64,000 nt of DNA from an uncultured Actinomycetes bacterium (GTDB lineage Bacteria; Actinomycetota; Actinomycetes; S36-B12; UBA10799), in assembly GCA_946803585.1 (NCBI GenBank), contig CAMPEQ010000011.1:620001-684000 (forward strand), read 5' to 3'. How positions within the stretch are numbered: the stretch's first letter is position 1; each line of letters begins with the position of its first letter. The notes below the pieces were generated by a model. The model did not search any database. It saw nothing but the letters and a program-made list of their open reading frames with translations, and had not been told where the DNA came from. Both the position numbers and the translations under genes were made by a program. Below are positions 34,915 to 42,562 of the stretch, in pieces.

Positions 34915-34948
34915 GGGCGATTCGGTTGCCATGCCGACCGATTTGCCC
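34915..34948 (-). repeat. Hairpin repeat (family A, copy 2)
   Basis: Left arm GGGCGATTCGGT (34915-34926), 10-nt loop, right arm ACCGATTTGCCC (34937-34948). The right arm is identical to that at 13622-13633 and the left arm differs at two of 12 positions. It lies 12 bases after the stop of the lipoprotein gene and may terminate it. A degenerate third copy of one arm (TTGCCGACCATTTTGC) is at 34881-34896. Confidence 0.6.
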
Positions 34949-34959
34949 AGTACAGCGGC

Positions 34960-35547
34960 CTATTCGGAAGCGCTGGGATCCGCGGGGCTACTCGAGACGG
35001 GTTTGATGTTCTCTAAGCTCCGGCGAATGGTTGTCGCGGTGGCATCGAGCTCAGCATCGGCACCCGCGCGACTCGCGACACTGGCGACCTGTGCCTCTTC
35101 AAGGCATCGCTTCGCGACTTTGTTCTTCTTATTCTTCAGACATTTACGGACGGCTCGATTAAACGCCGAGGTCGTTGCCGACCATGTGACATAGGCGGAG
35201 TCGAAGTCCGAGATCATCGCTTCGCTGGGTCCAGGTGAATCCTCGGGGACAAAAGTGAGTTCCTTTGTCACTGTGGTCCACACCCCGAAGCGCTGATCGG
35301 TGACAACCAGTCCCTCCGCTGACTTGGTAAGCCAACGTTGGACGTCCCCTAGGTTGTCCGGCCCAGGGTATTCGCTGGCTGTCATCATGCGAACGTCCTC
35401 GTGGAGTGCGCCAAATGCGGCTGCCGCCTGCAGTCGGTTCGCCTGCTCGTCCTTTGAGATCAGGTCAAGATCTGCACACGAACTCATGCCCAAGACGGTG
35501 CTCAGCCCAACGACTACCGCAGCAAGTGCGCGGACCGGACGTGTCAT
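34960..35547 (-). CDS. Putative lipoprotein, unknown function
   Basis: 195 residues from ATG at 35547. An N-terminal signal (RPVRALAAVVVGLSTVLG) ends in MSSC, a lipobox-like site, so the protein is probably anchored outside the membrane by a lipidated cysteine. The rest is mostly helical (LDLISKDEQANRLQAAAAFGALHEDVRMM and later LENIKPV), with one extra cysteine pair (RKCLKNKKNKVAKRCLEE). No family recognised. The gene lies 42 bases after cwlM in the same direction. Confidence 0.65.
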   Translation of the reverse strand: MTRPVRALAAVVVGLSTVLGMSSCADLDLISKDEQANRLQAAAAFGALHEDVRMMTASEYPGPDNLGDVQRWLTKSAEGLVVTDQRFGVWTTVTKELTFVPEDSPGPSEAMISDFDSAYVTWSATTSAFNRAVRKCLKNKKNKVAKRCLEEAQVASVASRAGADAELDATATTIRRSLENIKPVSSSPADPSASE

Positions 35548-35589
35548 GGCCTCAGAGTAAGCCGAGTTACCGACCACCTCGACGGCAGG

Positions 35590-36717
35590 TCAGGTCTCGG
35601 ATGGTTCTTCAGAAGGATCAAAGAATCGCACGACCGCGGTAGCGACTGCCTCTGCGACTGCATCTCGAAAATCCCCGTCGGCTAGCCGTTGGGCATCCTG
35701 CTCGTTTGATAGGTAGCCGAACTCTATTCGGACCGCTGGCATCCGAGTAATCCGCAGCAAATCCCAGGTCTTGCCGTGCGCTCGGCAGTCAACGAGATCA
35801 GTGCGCGCGACGATCTCACTTTGGACAAGCTCAGCAAACCGACGACCCAAGACCGAATGATCGCGCGCGTGACCGTAGAAGTACGTCGAGACCCCCCGGC
35901 CGAGTCCCGTTGGCTCGATATCAGTGTGCAGGGAGACCACGAGGTCAGCCCCGGTCTCATTGGCGAAGGTTGCACGGGTGACCTCATCGACCTCTTCGTC
36001 GAGCTCGAAGGTCTTAGGGCGGGTTAAGAGCGCCTGTGTTCCGATTGCGGCCAGGCGACCCTGAATACGTCGCCCTAGATCGTCGGCCACAATCGACTCG
36101 GCGAGGCGGTGGGAGACATTGCCATAGTCGGGTCCGCCATGTCCGGGATCGATGACGACCACTTTGTTGGCCACCCCAGTGCGCGCTAGCGCGTGCTCGT
36201 GGTCAGATCGCAGGTTGGCGGCGGCCCCGCCGGTCACAGTTCGGGAAAGCCGGTCAAGGGCTCGCCAAACCTCTGGCCCACACGTCCCGTCGACGTCGGT
36301 GCCAACATTGCGCTGGAAGTCGCGCAAGGCCCGATCAGTATCGGGGCCGAATACCCCATCCACCCGACCGGAATCGAAGCCGAGAGTGTTGAGGCGTTGC
36401 TGTAGTTGCGCAATGTCGTCGCCGGCAACGAGGTGTCCGGCCGAGTAGGAGATGATCCGGTCGCCTAGATTCCACCGCGCCTCTTCCAGCCGGCGGAAGG
36501 TTCCCACGCCCACGGTGCCATCGACGTCAATCCCACGCTCCTGTTGGAAGGCGCGAACCGCGGCATCGACGTCCTCATCGAAAAGGTCCGGTTCACTGCG
36601 GCACACGCCGAGAAGCCCGAGGCGCTCGAGGCGGTCTCGGACTTCGGCGACTGCTGGATTGCGAACTCCGCGCGCCAGATGCAGCGTGGGGAGTTCGACC
36701 GGTGCTTGCACGATCAC
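35590..36717 (-). CDS. cwlM: CwlM-like N-acetylmuramoyl-L-alanine amidase family protein
   Basis: 375 residues. Two peptidoglycan-binding domain 1 repeats (about 20-75 and 95-155, each with 'DGxxGxxTxRAxxxFQ'-like cores) precede an Amidase_3 domain with VVIDPGHGGPDYG, the Glu in LAESIVADDLG, the His in VSLHTD and the last Glu in VRIEFGYLSN, so the zinc and catalytic residues all seem present. There is no signal peptide. In mycobacteria the orthologue is cytosolic and, when phosphorylated by PknB, activates MurA; the order parB-...-cwlM-trxA-trxB is the same here. The acidic C-terminus ends SEEPSET, with a Thr that could be a phosphosite. Confidence 0.88.
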   Translation of the reverse strand: MIVQAPVELPTLHLARGVRNPAVAEVRDRLERLGLLGVCRSEPDLFDEDVDAAVRAFQQERGIDVDGTVGVGTFRRLEEARWNLGDRIISYSAGHLVAGDDIAQLQQRLNTLGFDSGRVDGVFGPDTDRALRDFQRNVGTDVDGTCGPEVWRALDRLSRTVTGGAAANLRSDHEHALARTGVANKVVVIDPGHGGPDYGNVSHRLAESIVADDLGRRIQGRLAAIGTQALLTRPKTFELDEEVDEVTRATFANETGADLVVSLHTDIEPTGLGRGVSTYFYGHARDHSVLGRRFAELVQSEIVARTDLVDCRAHGKTWDLLRITRMPAVRIEFGYLSNEQDAQRLADGDFRDAVAEAVATAVVRFFDPSEEPSET

Positions 36718-36722
36718 AGTTG

Positions 36723-37049
36723 TTAGTTGATGTACTCGCTGAGATCGTTCAGCAGGGCGGCCTTTGGCTTAGCTCCGACGATCTGCTTGACGATCTGGCC
36801 ATTCTGGAACACGGCCATCGTCGGAATCGAGGTGATCCCGTAGTTGGCTGAGGTCGCTGGGTTCTCATCGACATTGAGCTTGGCGATGGTCAGCTTGTCC
36901 GAATGATCAGCCGCGATCTGCTCAAGAATCGGTGCGATCATCTTGCACGGGCCGCACCATTCTGCCCAGAAGTCGACGAGAACTGGCTTGTCGGACTGCA
37001 GAACGTCCGCGGTGAAGTTGGCGTCGTTGACAACAGTTGTTGCACCCAT
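36723..37049 (-). CDS. trxA: Thioredoxin
   Basis: 108 residues with the WCGPC active site (31-35) in VLVDFWAEWCGPCKMIAPILE and the cis-Pro segment SIPTMAVF. Cytosolic dithiol reductant for many enzymes, reduced by the TrxB encoded just upstream. Full length and no extra domains. Confidence 0.97.
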   Translation of the reverse strand: MGATTVVNDANFTADVLQSDKPVLVDFWAEWCGPCKMIAPILEQIAADHSDKLTIAKLNVDENPATSANYGITSIPTMAVFQNGQIVKQIVGAKPKAALLNDLSEYIN

Positions 37050-37142
37050 TGGTGCCTCCTTGTGTATTCAGCGTTCGCTAGTTAGCGTACGCCGCGAATC
37101 ACGTGGCCGGTCGGTCAGCCACGCAGGTTGTGGGGGTGATGG

Positions 37143-38108
37143 TTAGTCGTCTTGATCGGCCAACCATCGCTCGGTGTCTAGCGCCGCCGCACAGCCGGAA
37201 CCAGCAGCGGTAATCGCCTGACGGTAGGTGTGGTCGACCAGGTCACCACAGGCGAAGACGCCGGGGATGTTCGTGCGGGTACTACGACCTTCAACGAGTG
37301 CGTAGCCCTCGTCATCTAGGTCGACCTGACCCTTGATCAGTTCTGATCGTGGGTCGTGCCCAATCGCTACGAAGACACCAGTGACATCGAGAGTTCGCTC
37401 CTGACCGGTCACCCGGTTTCGAAGTGAGATGCCGGAGACCTTTGAATCGCCGAGTACGTCGAGTACCTCGGTATCCCAGATGACCTCGATCTTTGGGTTT
37501 GCCAGCGCGCGTTCGGCCATGATTTTGCTGGCGCGGAACTCGTCGCGACGATGAATGATATAGACCTTCTCAGCGAATCGGGTGAGGAAGGTTGCCTCCT
37601 CCATCGCCGAGTCGCCGCCGCCGACCACTGCGATCTCCTGACCGCGGAAGAAGAACCCGTCACACGTGGCGCACCAGGAGACGCCGTGGCCGGACAGGCG
37701 CTTTTCATTAGGAACGCCCAACTCACGGTAGCCCGAACCAGTCGAGAGGATGATCGACCGTGACCGGTAGACGTTGCCTTCGCTATCGGTGACGGTCTTG
37801 ATGTCACCAATCAGGTTCAACTCAACGGCGTCGTCGGTCACGATCGTCGTTCCGAACCGCTCGGCCTGTCCGCGCATCGCGGCCATCAGGTCAGGTCCCT
37901 GAATACCATCAACGAAACCGGGGTAGTTCTCGACTTCGGTGGTATTCATCAGTGCACCACCAGCGGTAACGGCACCTTCGATCATCAGCGGAGAAAGCTC
38001 GGCGCGCGCCGCGTAGATGGCCGCCGTGAAGCCCGCAGGACCGGACCCCACAATGATGACGTCACGGATGCCGTCAGTTGAGCCATCGTTCAAGACCGTG
38101 TCAGTCAA
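37143..38108 (-). CDS. trxB: Thioredoxin reductase
   Basis: About 321 residues. FAD site GSGPAG and NADPH site GGGDSA flank the redox-active CATC (about residues 146-149 from the chosen start); the closing [27 protein letters not shown] binds FAD. It reduces TrxA with NADPH. TTG at 38108 is preferred because AAGGGGA lies about six bases before it and [21 protein letters not shown] is a natural start; GTG at 38132 is an alternative. Gene order sigM-antisigma-(REC)-trxB-trxA suggests control by the SigM redox/envelope response. Confidence 0.96.
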   Translation of the reverse strand: MTDTVLNDGSTDGIRDVIIVGSGPAGFTAAIYAARAELSPLMIEGAVTAGGALMNTTEVENYPGFVDGIQGPDLMAAMRGQAERFGTTIVTDDAVELNLIGDIKTVTDSEGNVYRSRSIILSTGSGYRELGVPNEKRLSGHGVSWCATCDGFFFRGQEIAVVGGGDSAMEEATFLTRFAEKVYIIHRRDEFRASKIMAERALANPKIEVIWDTEVLDVLGDSKVSGISLRNRVTGQERTLDVTGVFVAIGHDPRSELIKGQVDLDDEGYALVEGRSTRTNIPGVFACGDLVDHTYRQAITAAGSGCAAALDTERWLADQDD

Positions 38109-38205
38109 CGGATTCCCCTTTAGTGATCGCACGCTCGCGAGCGCGCTGGTGAGCGCGGCGACGAAGTGCTGCGCAGTGGCTAGGTAACGATCCTAGACCG
38201 GTCAG

Positions 38206-39123
38206 TTATTCCGTGGCGGTAGAGACCAAGGTGTCAAGATCTAGCTCCTCGCCGTTATGGCAAAGCTGGCTCAAGACTGCTGACAGCTTGACGTTAGTGA
38301 TTGAGCCAGGCTCGGTGTCCGTGTCGGCGACAGTTACAGCGATCGGCGCGAAGGTCGCAACCCTGGTCGCCACAGCATCGTAGGCGGATTGGTCCGGCAG
38401 GGCCAGCAGCGCTACGAACCGTCCTCCTCCTAGCCGCGCCACTAGGTCGTCATCGCGGAAGCAGTTACGGAATTGGCTGCCAAAGTGCCGGAGCACAGTA
38501 TTGACGGTCTGTTCGGTGTGCTGCTGTTGTAGCTGTTCAAACTCGCGTAGGTCAGCGACAAACACACCGATTTTGTAGTTGTGGTGGCGAGCCTGGGTGA
38601 ATAGGCGGGTTCGGCCTTGTTCCAGGGCGAACCTGTTAGCGAGATCAGTGACTTGGTCACGCGTCGTCAAGTAGTGCAGCCGTTCGGTTGCCTCTGATCG
38701 GGCGATCGTGTGTTGGATAACGCGAGACACCCGGTACTCGGAGATCTCTGCCTTGTCGATGTAGTCCTGCGCACCGGCCGAAAGTGCCTCGGCCGCCTCG
38801 ACCCCACCTGCCAGAGCCACGACGGGGAGTCCGCCGGCCCCACGGATCAGCGCCTCGATCGTGTCAGTTCCCTTGGAGGTGGGCAAGGACGGATCGCACA
38901 GCACAATCGATGGGGAGAAGCTCTCGAGCAACTCCAGGGCTGTCGCGAGGTCGCAGGCTCGAGCGATCTTGCTCGCGGGAAACACCAGACTCAGATAGTG
39001 AATGGTTAAGTGCGCATCGGTGTCGTTGTCCGCAACTAGCAGTATTCGGGGGTCGGCCCGCAGACTGGAGACAACGTTCAGGTCTTGCCATTCGCGGCGT
39101 TGACCTGGTTCCGGCATGGTCAA
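38206..39123 (-). CDS. Response-regulator receiver fused to degenerate GGDEF domain
   Basis: 305 residues. The receiver domain (about 26-140) has acidic residues in ADNDTD, the phospho-acceptor Asp77 in VLCDPSLP and Lys124 in DYIDKAE. A GGDEF-like domain follows (about 150-300; DLTTRDQVTDLANR-like start, then RLGGGRFVALL at 232-236 where GGDEF is expected). The signature is GGGRF, so diguanylate cyclase activity is unlikely; it may bind another ligand or a partner. No histidine kinase is nearby. It lies between anti-sigma and trxB, which are adjacent in mycobacteria, so it looks like an inserted gene. Confidence 0.8.
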   Translation of the reverse strand: MTMPEPGQRREWQDLNVVSSLRADPRILLVADNDTDAHLTIHYLSLVFPASKIARACDLATALELLESFSPSIVLCDPSLPTSKGTDTIEALIRGAGGLPVVALAGGVEAAEALSAGAQDYIDKAEISEYRVSRVIQHTIARSEATERLHYLTTRDQVTDLANRFALEQGRTRLFTQARHHNYKIGVFVADLREFEQLQQQHTEQTVNTVLRHFGSQFRNCFRDDDLVARLGGGRFVALLALPDQSAYDAVATRVATFAPIAVTVADTDTEPGSITNVKLSAVLSQLCHNGEELDLDTLVSTATE

Positions 39124-39174
39124 ATCCTAGAGCGCGCACGTGGTGGTTAACCAATTACCGAATTCGGGTGGCCG

Positions 39175-39217
39175 GTGGGGAGTCTATTCGGGCGCATTTA
39201 ACGACCAGTTACCCCAC
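39175..39217. repeat. 43-bp hairpin repeat (family B, copy 1)
   Basis: Starts GTGGGG and ends CCAGTTACCCCAC, with TTTAACGA before the right arm. It is 33/43 identical to the element at 54436-54478 and the same length. Its left arm has decayed, so only six terminal bases still pair perfectly. It lies 25 bases after the anti-sigma stop. Confidence 0.55.
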
Positions 39218-39241
39218 AAGCAATGGAAAGTGCTGGGGAGG

Positions 39242-40147
39242 CTAGCGGGAGAGAACCGTGACGTGTTCGCGGACCATCCCCGGGTCGCTCGCGGTGCACT
39301 TGACACTCACTACATAGATCTCGACGTCCTCGTTGTCGCCATCGAGGGCAAAGACGGCAACCGGTTCGGCTGGCTGACTCGGCTCGCTGCGGTAGCTGGC
39401 GATATCAACGTGAATCGGGGTTCGGGTGTCCATTTCTCGCACGCAGTCGTTGATCTGGCCGAGCATGTGCTTGTTCATGACAGCGGGGGTCGAAGTCGGT
39501 GCCGCGCCTACTGGAGCCGACACCACCGGATCGACGGGTTCAAGTGTTGGTTCGAGATCCGCGAGGTCGGAGTCAGCCGCCGGTAGCTCGACCATCTCGT
39601 AGTCGGCGGAGTCGGTGACAGCCTGCTTCCATTCTGGAAGGGCGGAACTGATCTGGGTGACCAGGCCCTGCTTCTCATACACGGTTCCTGACGATGTCAT
39701 TGGGACAACTGCGGCCGTGAGGGCCGGCGTCGTCCCTTCACCGGAGATCAAGCTGGGAACCAGCACTACGCCGAGCACACCTGCCGCGGCGATTCCCGCC
39801 CCGGCTACCAACCAGCGATTCTTGCCGGGCCGACGGGAATCGAGAGCAATGACGGTGTCTGAGTCACCTGTGGCCGGTACCGTCGGGCTCTCGGCTGGTG
39901 CCTGAGCGGCGTAAGGGTTGGGCTCTGCTGCCAGGGCGGCCGAAATACGGTCGTGCACCGCGGCGGGCATTGGAGTCTCGGTCGCCTTGAGGGAGCCAAG
40001 CAGAGAACGCATCTCGGCGTCTAGTTGGTCGGGCAAGGTGGCGGGTGAATCCGCAGAGTTCGTCGCCGAATCCTCAATGGAGGCGCCGTCGTTTGCACCA
40101 GAACTCACTGAATCGTCCTCCGGTGCATCGCTGCCTGAATCGGTCAT
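39242..40147 (-). CDS. Anti-sigma-M factor-like membrane protein
   Basis: 301 residues. An acidic disordered N-terminus is followed by a helical sigma-binding segment (LPDQLDAEMRSLLGSL...PMPAAVHDRISAALAAE), one membrane helix (WLVAGAGIAAAGVLGVVLVPSLI, about 110-133) and an extracytoplasmic domain with two cysteines (NDCVREM, VSVKCTAS) and the strand pattern typical of mycobacterial RsmA. Its start overlaps the sigM stop by four bases, so one-to-one synthesis with the sigma factor is likely. Stimulus and site-1 protease are unknown. Confidence 0.85.
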   Translation of the reverse strand: MTDSGSDAPEDDSVSSGANDGASIEDSATNSADSPATLPDQLDAEMRSLLGSLKATETPMPAAVHDRISAALAAEPNPYAAQAPAESPTVPATGDSDTVIALDSRRPGKNRWLVAGAGIAAAGVLGVVLVPSLISGEGTTPALTAAVVPMTSSGTVYEKQGLVTQISSALPEWKQAVTDSADYEMVELPAADSDLADLEPTLEPVDPVVSAPVGAAPTSTPAVMNKHMLGQINDCVREMDTRTPIHVDIASYRSEPSQPAEPVAVFALDGDNEDVEIYVVSVKCTASDPGMVREHVTVLSR

Positions 40148-40782
40148 AGTCGGCCTTCACCTCCATCGTTTGCCGGTGATCCGACGCTAGGGTCCGCGCT
40201 CGGGTTCCGCACGTGAGCCAATCGGGTTGCCAGCTTTGCTCGCCCACGGGCGCAGCGGCTCTTCACCGTCCCGCTCGGGCACTGCAACATCGTCGCCGCC
40301 TCCTCGACCGAGTACCCCTCGACATCGACGAGAACGATCGCTGCACGCTGGTCTATGGGCAGCTCCGCGAGTGCCCGTTCGAGTTCGATCCGTAGCTCCC
40401 GGGTGCCGAGCGCATCGCGCTGATCGGCTAGCACCAGACTGCCAAAATCGGTGTCTTGTTCGGGTAGGGGAACGCTCGGACGGGCAGCCCGGCGCCGGAG
40501 TCGATCCAGGCAGGCATTAACGACGACTCGGTGCAGCCAGGTTGTGACCTGGGAATCGCCTCGGAAGGACCCAGCGTTCTTGTAAGCAGACAGGAGTGCC
40601 TCTTGAAGGCCATCTGCGGCTTCTTCTGGGTCGTTCGTGGTGCGCAAAGCGACTGCCCACAACCGATCGCGGTGACGATTGACAATCTCAGTGAAGGCCA
40701 AGTCACGTCCAGCGACATGGGCAGCCATGAGCTCGTGATCTGTGAGCGTCTGCAGCTCGCGCTCGTCGTTGTCCCCGTCCAT
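40144..40782 (-). CDS. sigM: ECF RNA polymerase sigma factor SigM
   Basis: 212 residues. Sigma-70 region 2 (about 30-100, NRHRDRLWAVALRTTNDPEEAADGLQEALLSAYKNAGSFRGDSQVTTWLHRVVVNACLDRLRR) and region 4 (about 130-190, ALAELPIDQRAAIVLVDVEGYSVEEAATMLQCPSGTVKSRCARGRAKL, here described in two parts) are intact. The order murJ-(kinase)-sigM-anti-sigma-trxB-trxA-cwlM matches mycobacterial SigM, a factor for envelope and redox stress genes. It probably controls its own operon; no promoter motif was verified. Confidence 0.93.
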   Translation of the reverse strand: MDGDNDERELQTLTDHELMAAHVAGRDLAFTEIVNRHRDRLWAVALRTTNDPEEAADGLQEALLSAYKNAGSFRGDSQVTTWLHRVVVNACLDRLRRRAARPSVPLPEQDTDFGSLVLADQRDALGTRELRIELERALAELPIDQRAAIVLVDVEGYSVEEAATMLQCPSGTVKSRCARGRAKLATRLAHVRNPSADPSVGSPANDGGEGRL

Positions 40783-40829
40783 TTCAGGTGCCAGCGTACG
40801 CGGATACCCAATCAGTTGGTGCCTCGACG

Positions 40830-42467
40830 CTACTGCCCGCTTAGCTGGACGAAGGAAATACCGCCGCGGAAGCCATTTCCCTCGAGCGGAACGGAGGTTG
40901 GAAGGATCACGACGTAGCGCGCACTGATCGGCGCGGGCTCCCGAAGCGAGATCACGGCGGGCGCCCCAATGACCTCCTTGAAGGCCTTGTACTTGTTGAT
41001 GTTCTTACTCAGTTTGTTGCCCTTAAGCAGTGTTAGGTCGGTGTTGTTCCCGACCAGACCGAGGTTGATTGTCCGTACCTGCCGCTTGGTTCCAAGATCA
41101 AGAACGAGTCCAGCAGCTCCGACCGGGTTTACCGACGACTGGTTGTAGACCGGGGTCAGCCAGGCGGAAGTGCGATCTGGATCGACTGCGAGGCTGGCGC
41201 CACCGGCGTTACTGATACCTGCCTTGTCGGGTTCGATCGTCGAGACGGACACGATGGGTAGATCGGACTCGACGACGACGCCAGCTGGCGGCGCAGGCAG
41301 GAGCGGTCGGGAATCGGCAGCGCCGCCGACCACTGTGGCCGCCTCCGCCGGATTGGGAACGACCGAGTCCTGACGCGCATCGCTGCCCTGCAGGCTCGGC
41401 TGGGTGCCGTTAGCTGGCTTGTCGGCCTCATTGGGAATCAACAACCGGGCTCCGACCAGCAGGCAGAAGATGGCTGAGATTGCGATCAGGCTAACTGCCA
41501 GCGCCCGCTTCATCACGGTCTTCCCGCTCGCAGGTGGTGCTGGTTGGGCGCCATCGAGATCGATCGGTCCACCGGTGTTATCCCGGAAGGGCAGCAGGCT
41601 CGCTCCCTCGTCCAGGCCGGTGAGGGCAGTCACGGCTGCGCTTGCGGTGGTGAACGGTTGGGAGCTTTTGATGGTCTCGGCGCTCGGAACAGCCGCCATC
41701 GATCGAATCACGAACTCGTCGAGGTCGGTGGTTGCTCCGGCACGTAGTTGGCTAGGAACGGTGTGCTTACCGCCCAATACCGGTGCTGCTGGCAGCGCCG
41801 ATAGGGCAGTTCCGGGCCAGTAGCCAGTGAGACAGGCCATCAGGATTGCGCCGATGTTGGCGATATCTGCATTCACCGGGTCGAAACCGGGCGATACTCC
41901 CCACCGCTTCGCGTCCAACATATGGCCGCGGAGGCGAACCTCTCCCTCCTCGGTGATCATGACCGAGGCCGGGCGAATACGTCCGTGGGTGATACCGGCT
42001 TGATGGATCTGCTCGACGGCGAGGGCGACTTCGTAGGTGATGTGGATCGCACGCCCAGCCGACATCGGTGTCGTCAACAGCTGTTCTAGCGGTATTCCCT
42101 CAACCCACTCTGAGACGACCACGACAGTGCCGTCGACATCGAGTACATCGATCACCTGCGCCACATGACGATCGACCACCCGTGCTGCGGCAACCGCTGC
42201 GGCGCGCATCTCCTCTTGTAACGGGTCGTTCGGGGTGATGAGACGTAGCGAGACCGTTCGCTTCAGGAGCTCATCCTGGGCCAACCAAAGGCCAGTCTTG
42301 TCGTCCCCAAGGATGTGGTCAATGAGGCGGTATCGGCCGATCTTGACTGGCTCCTCGTCGGAAGCCTGTGCGCGAGTTAGCACCTGCCCATCGTCCTGCG
42401 TCCGATTCCCCTGGGTGGGATCGTCGCTGGCATCGACCGTGGAGCCACGGTTCGACTTGGGCCACAT
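40830..42467 (-). CDS. Membrane-anchored pseudokinase with extracellular domain (MurJ partner)
   Basis: 545 residues. A disordered acidic start precedes a protein-kinase fold (about 42-265) that lacks the key catalytic residues: the VAIK lysine position reads SLRL, HRD-x-KPxN is HGRIRPASV, and DFG is not recognisable. A membrane helix (about 323-345) leads to a Pro/Ala-rich linker and an extracellular beta-rich domain of about 155 residues resembling a discoidin/F5-8 fold (ASLAVDPDRTSAWLTP). In M. tuberculosis a comparable pseudokinase and extracellular domain are fused to the C-terminus of MviN (Rv3910) and bind FhaA when phosphorylated. Here it is a separate gene 95 bases after murJ. Confidence 0.87.
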   Translation of the reverse strand: MWPKSNRGSTVDASDDPTQGNRTQDDGQVLTRAQASDEEPVKIGRYRLIDHILGDDKTGLWLAQDELLKRTVSLRLITPNDPLQEEMRAAAVAAARVVDRHVAQVIDVLDVDGTVVVVSEWVEGIPLEQLLTTPMSAGRAIHITYEVALAVEQIHQAGITHGRIRPASVMITEEGEVRLRGHMLDAKRWGVSPGFDPVNADIANIGAILMACLTGYWPGTALSALPAAPVLGGKHTVPSQLRAGATTDLDEFVIRSMAAVPSAETIKSSQPFTTASAAVTALTGLDEGASLLPFRDNTGGPIDLDGAQPAPPASGKTVMKRALAVSLIAISAIFCLLVGARLLIPNEADKPANGTQPSLQGSDARQDSVVPNPAEAATVVGGAADSRPLLPAPPAGVVVESDLPIVSVSTIEPDKAGISNAGGASLAVDPDRTSAWLTPVYNQSSVNPVGAAGLVLDLGTKRQVRTINLGLVGNNTDLTLLKGNKLSKNINKYKAFKEVIGAPAVISLREPAPISARYVVILPTSVPLEGNGFRGGISFVQLSGQ

Positions 42468-42562
42468 ACACCTACTGTATGCGAGGTTGAGGGCAAATTC
42501 CGAGCGAGTATCCGTCGGATGCTTGGTTGATCACACCCCGTGGCCGGGTTGACCTAGCTATT

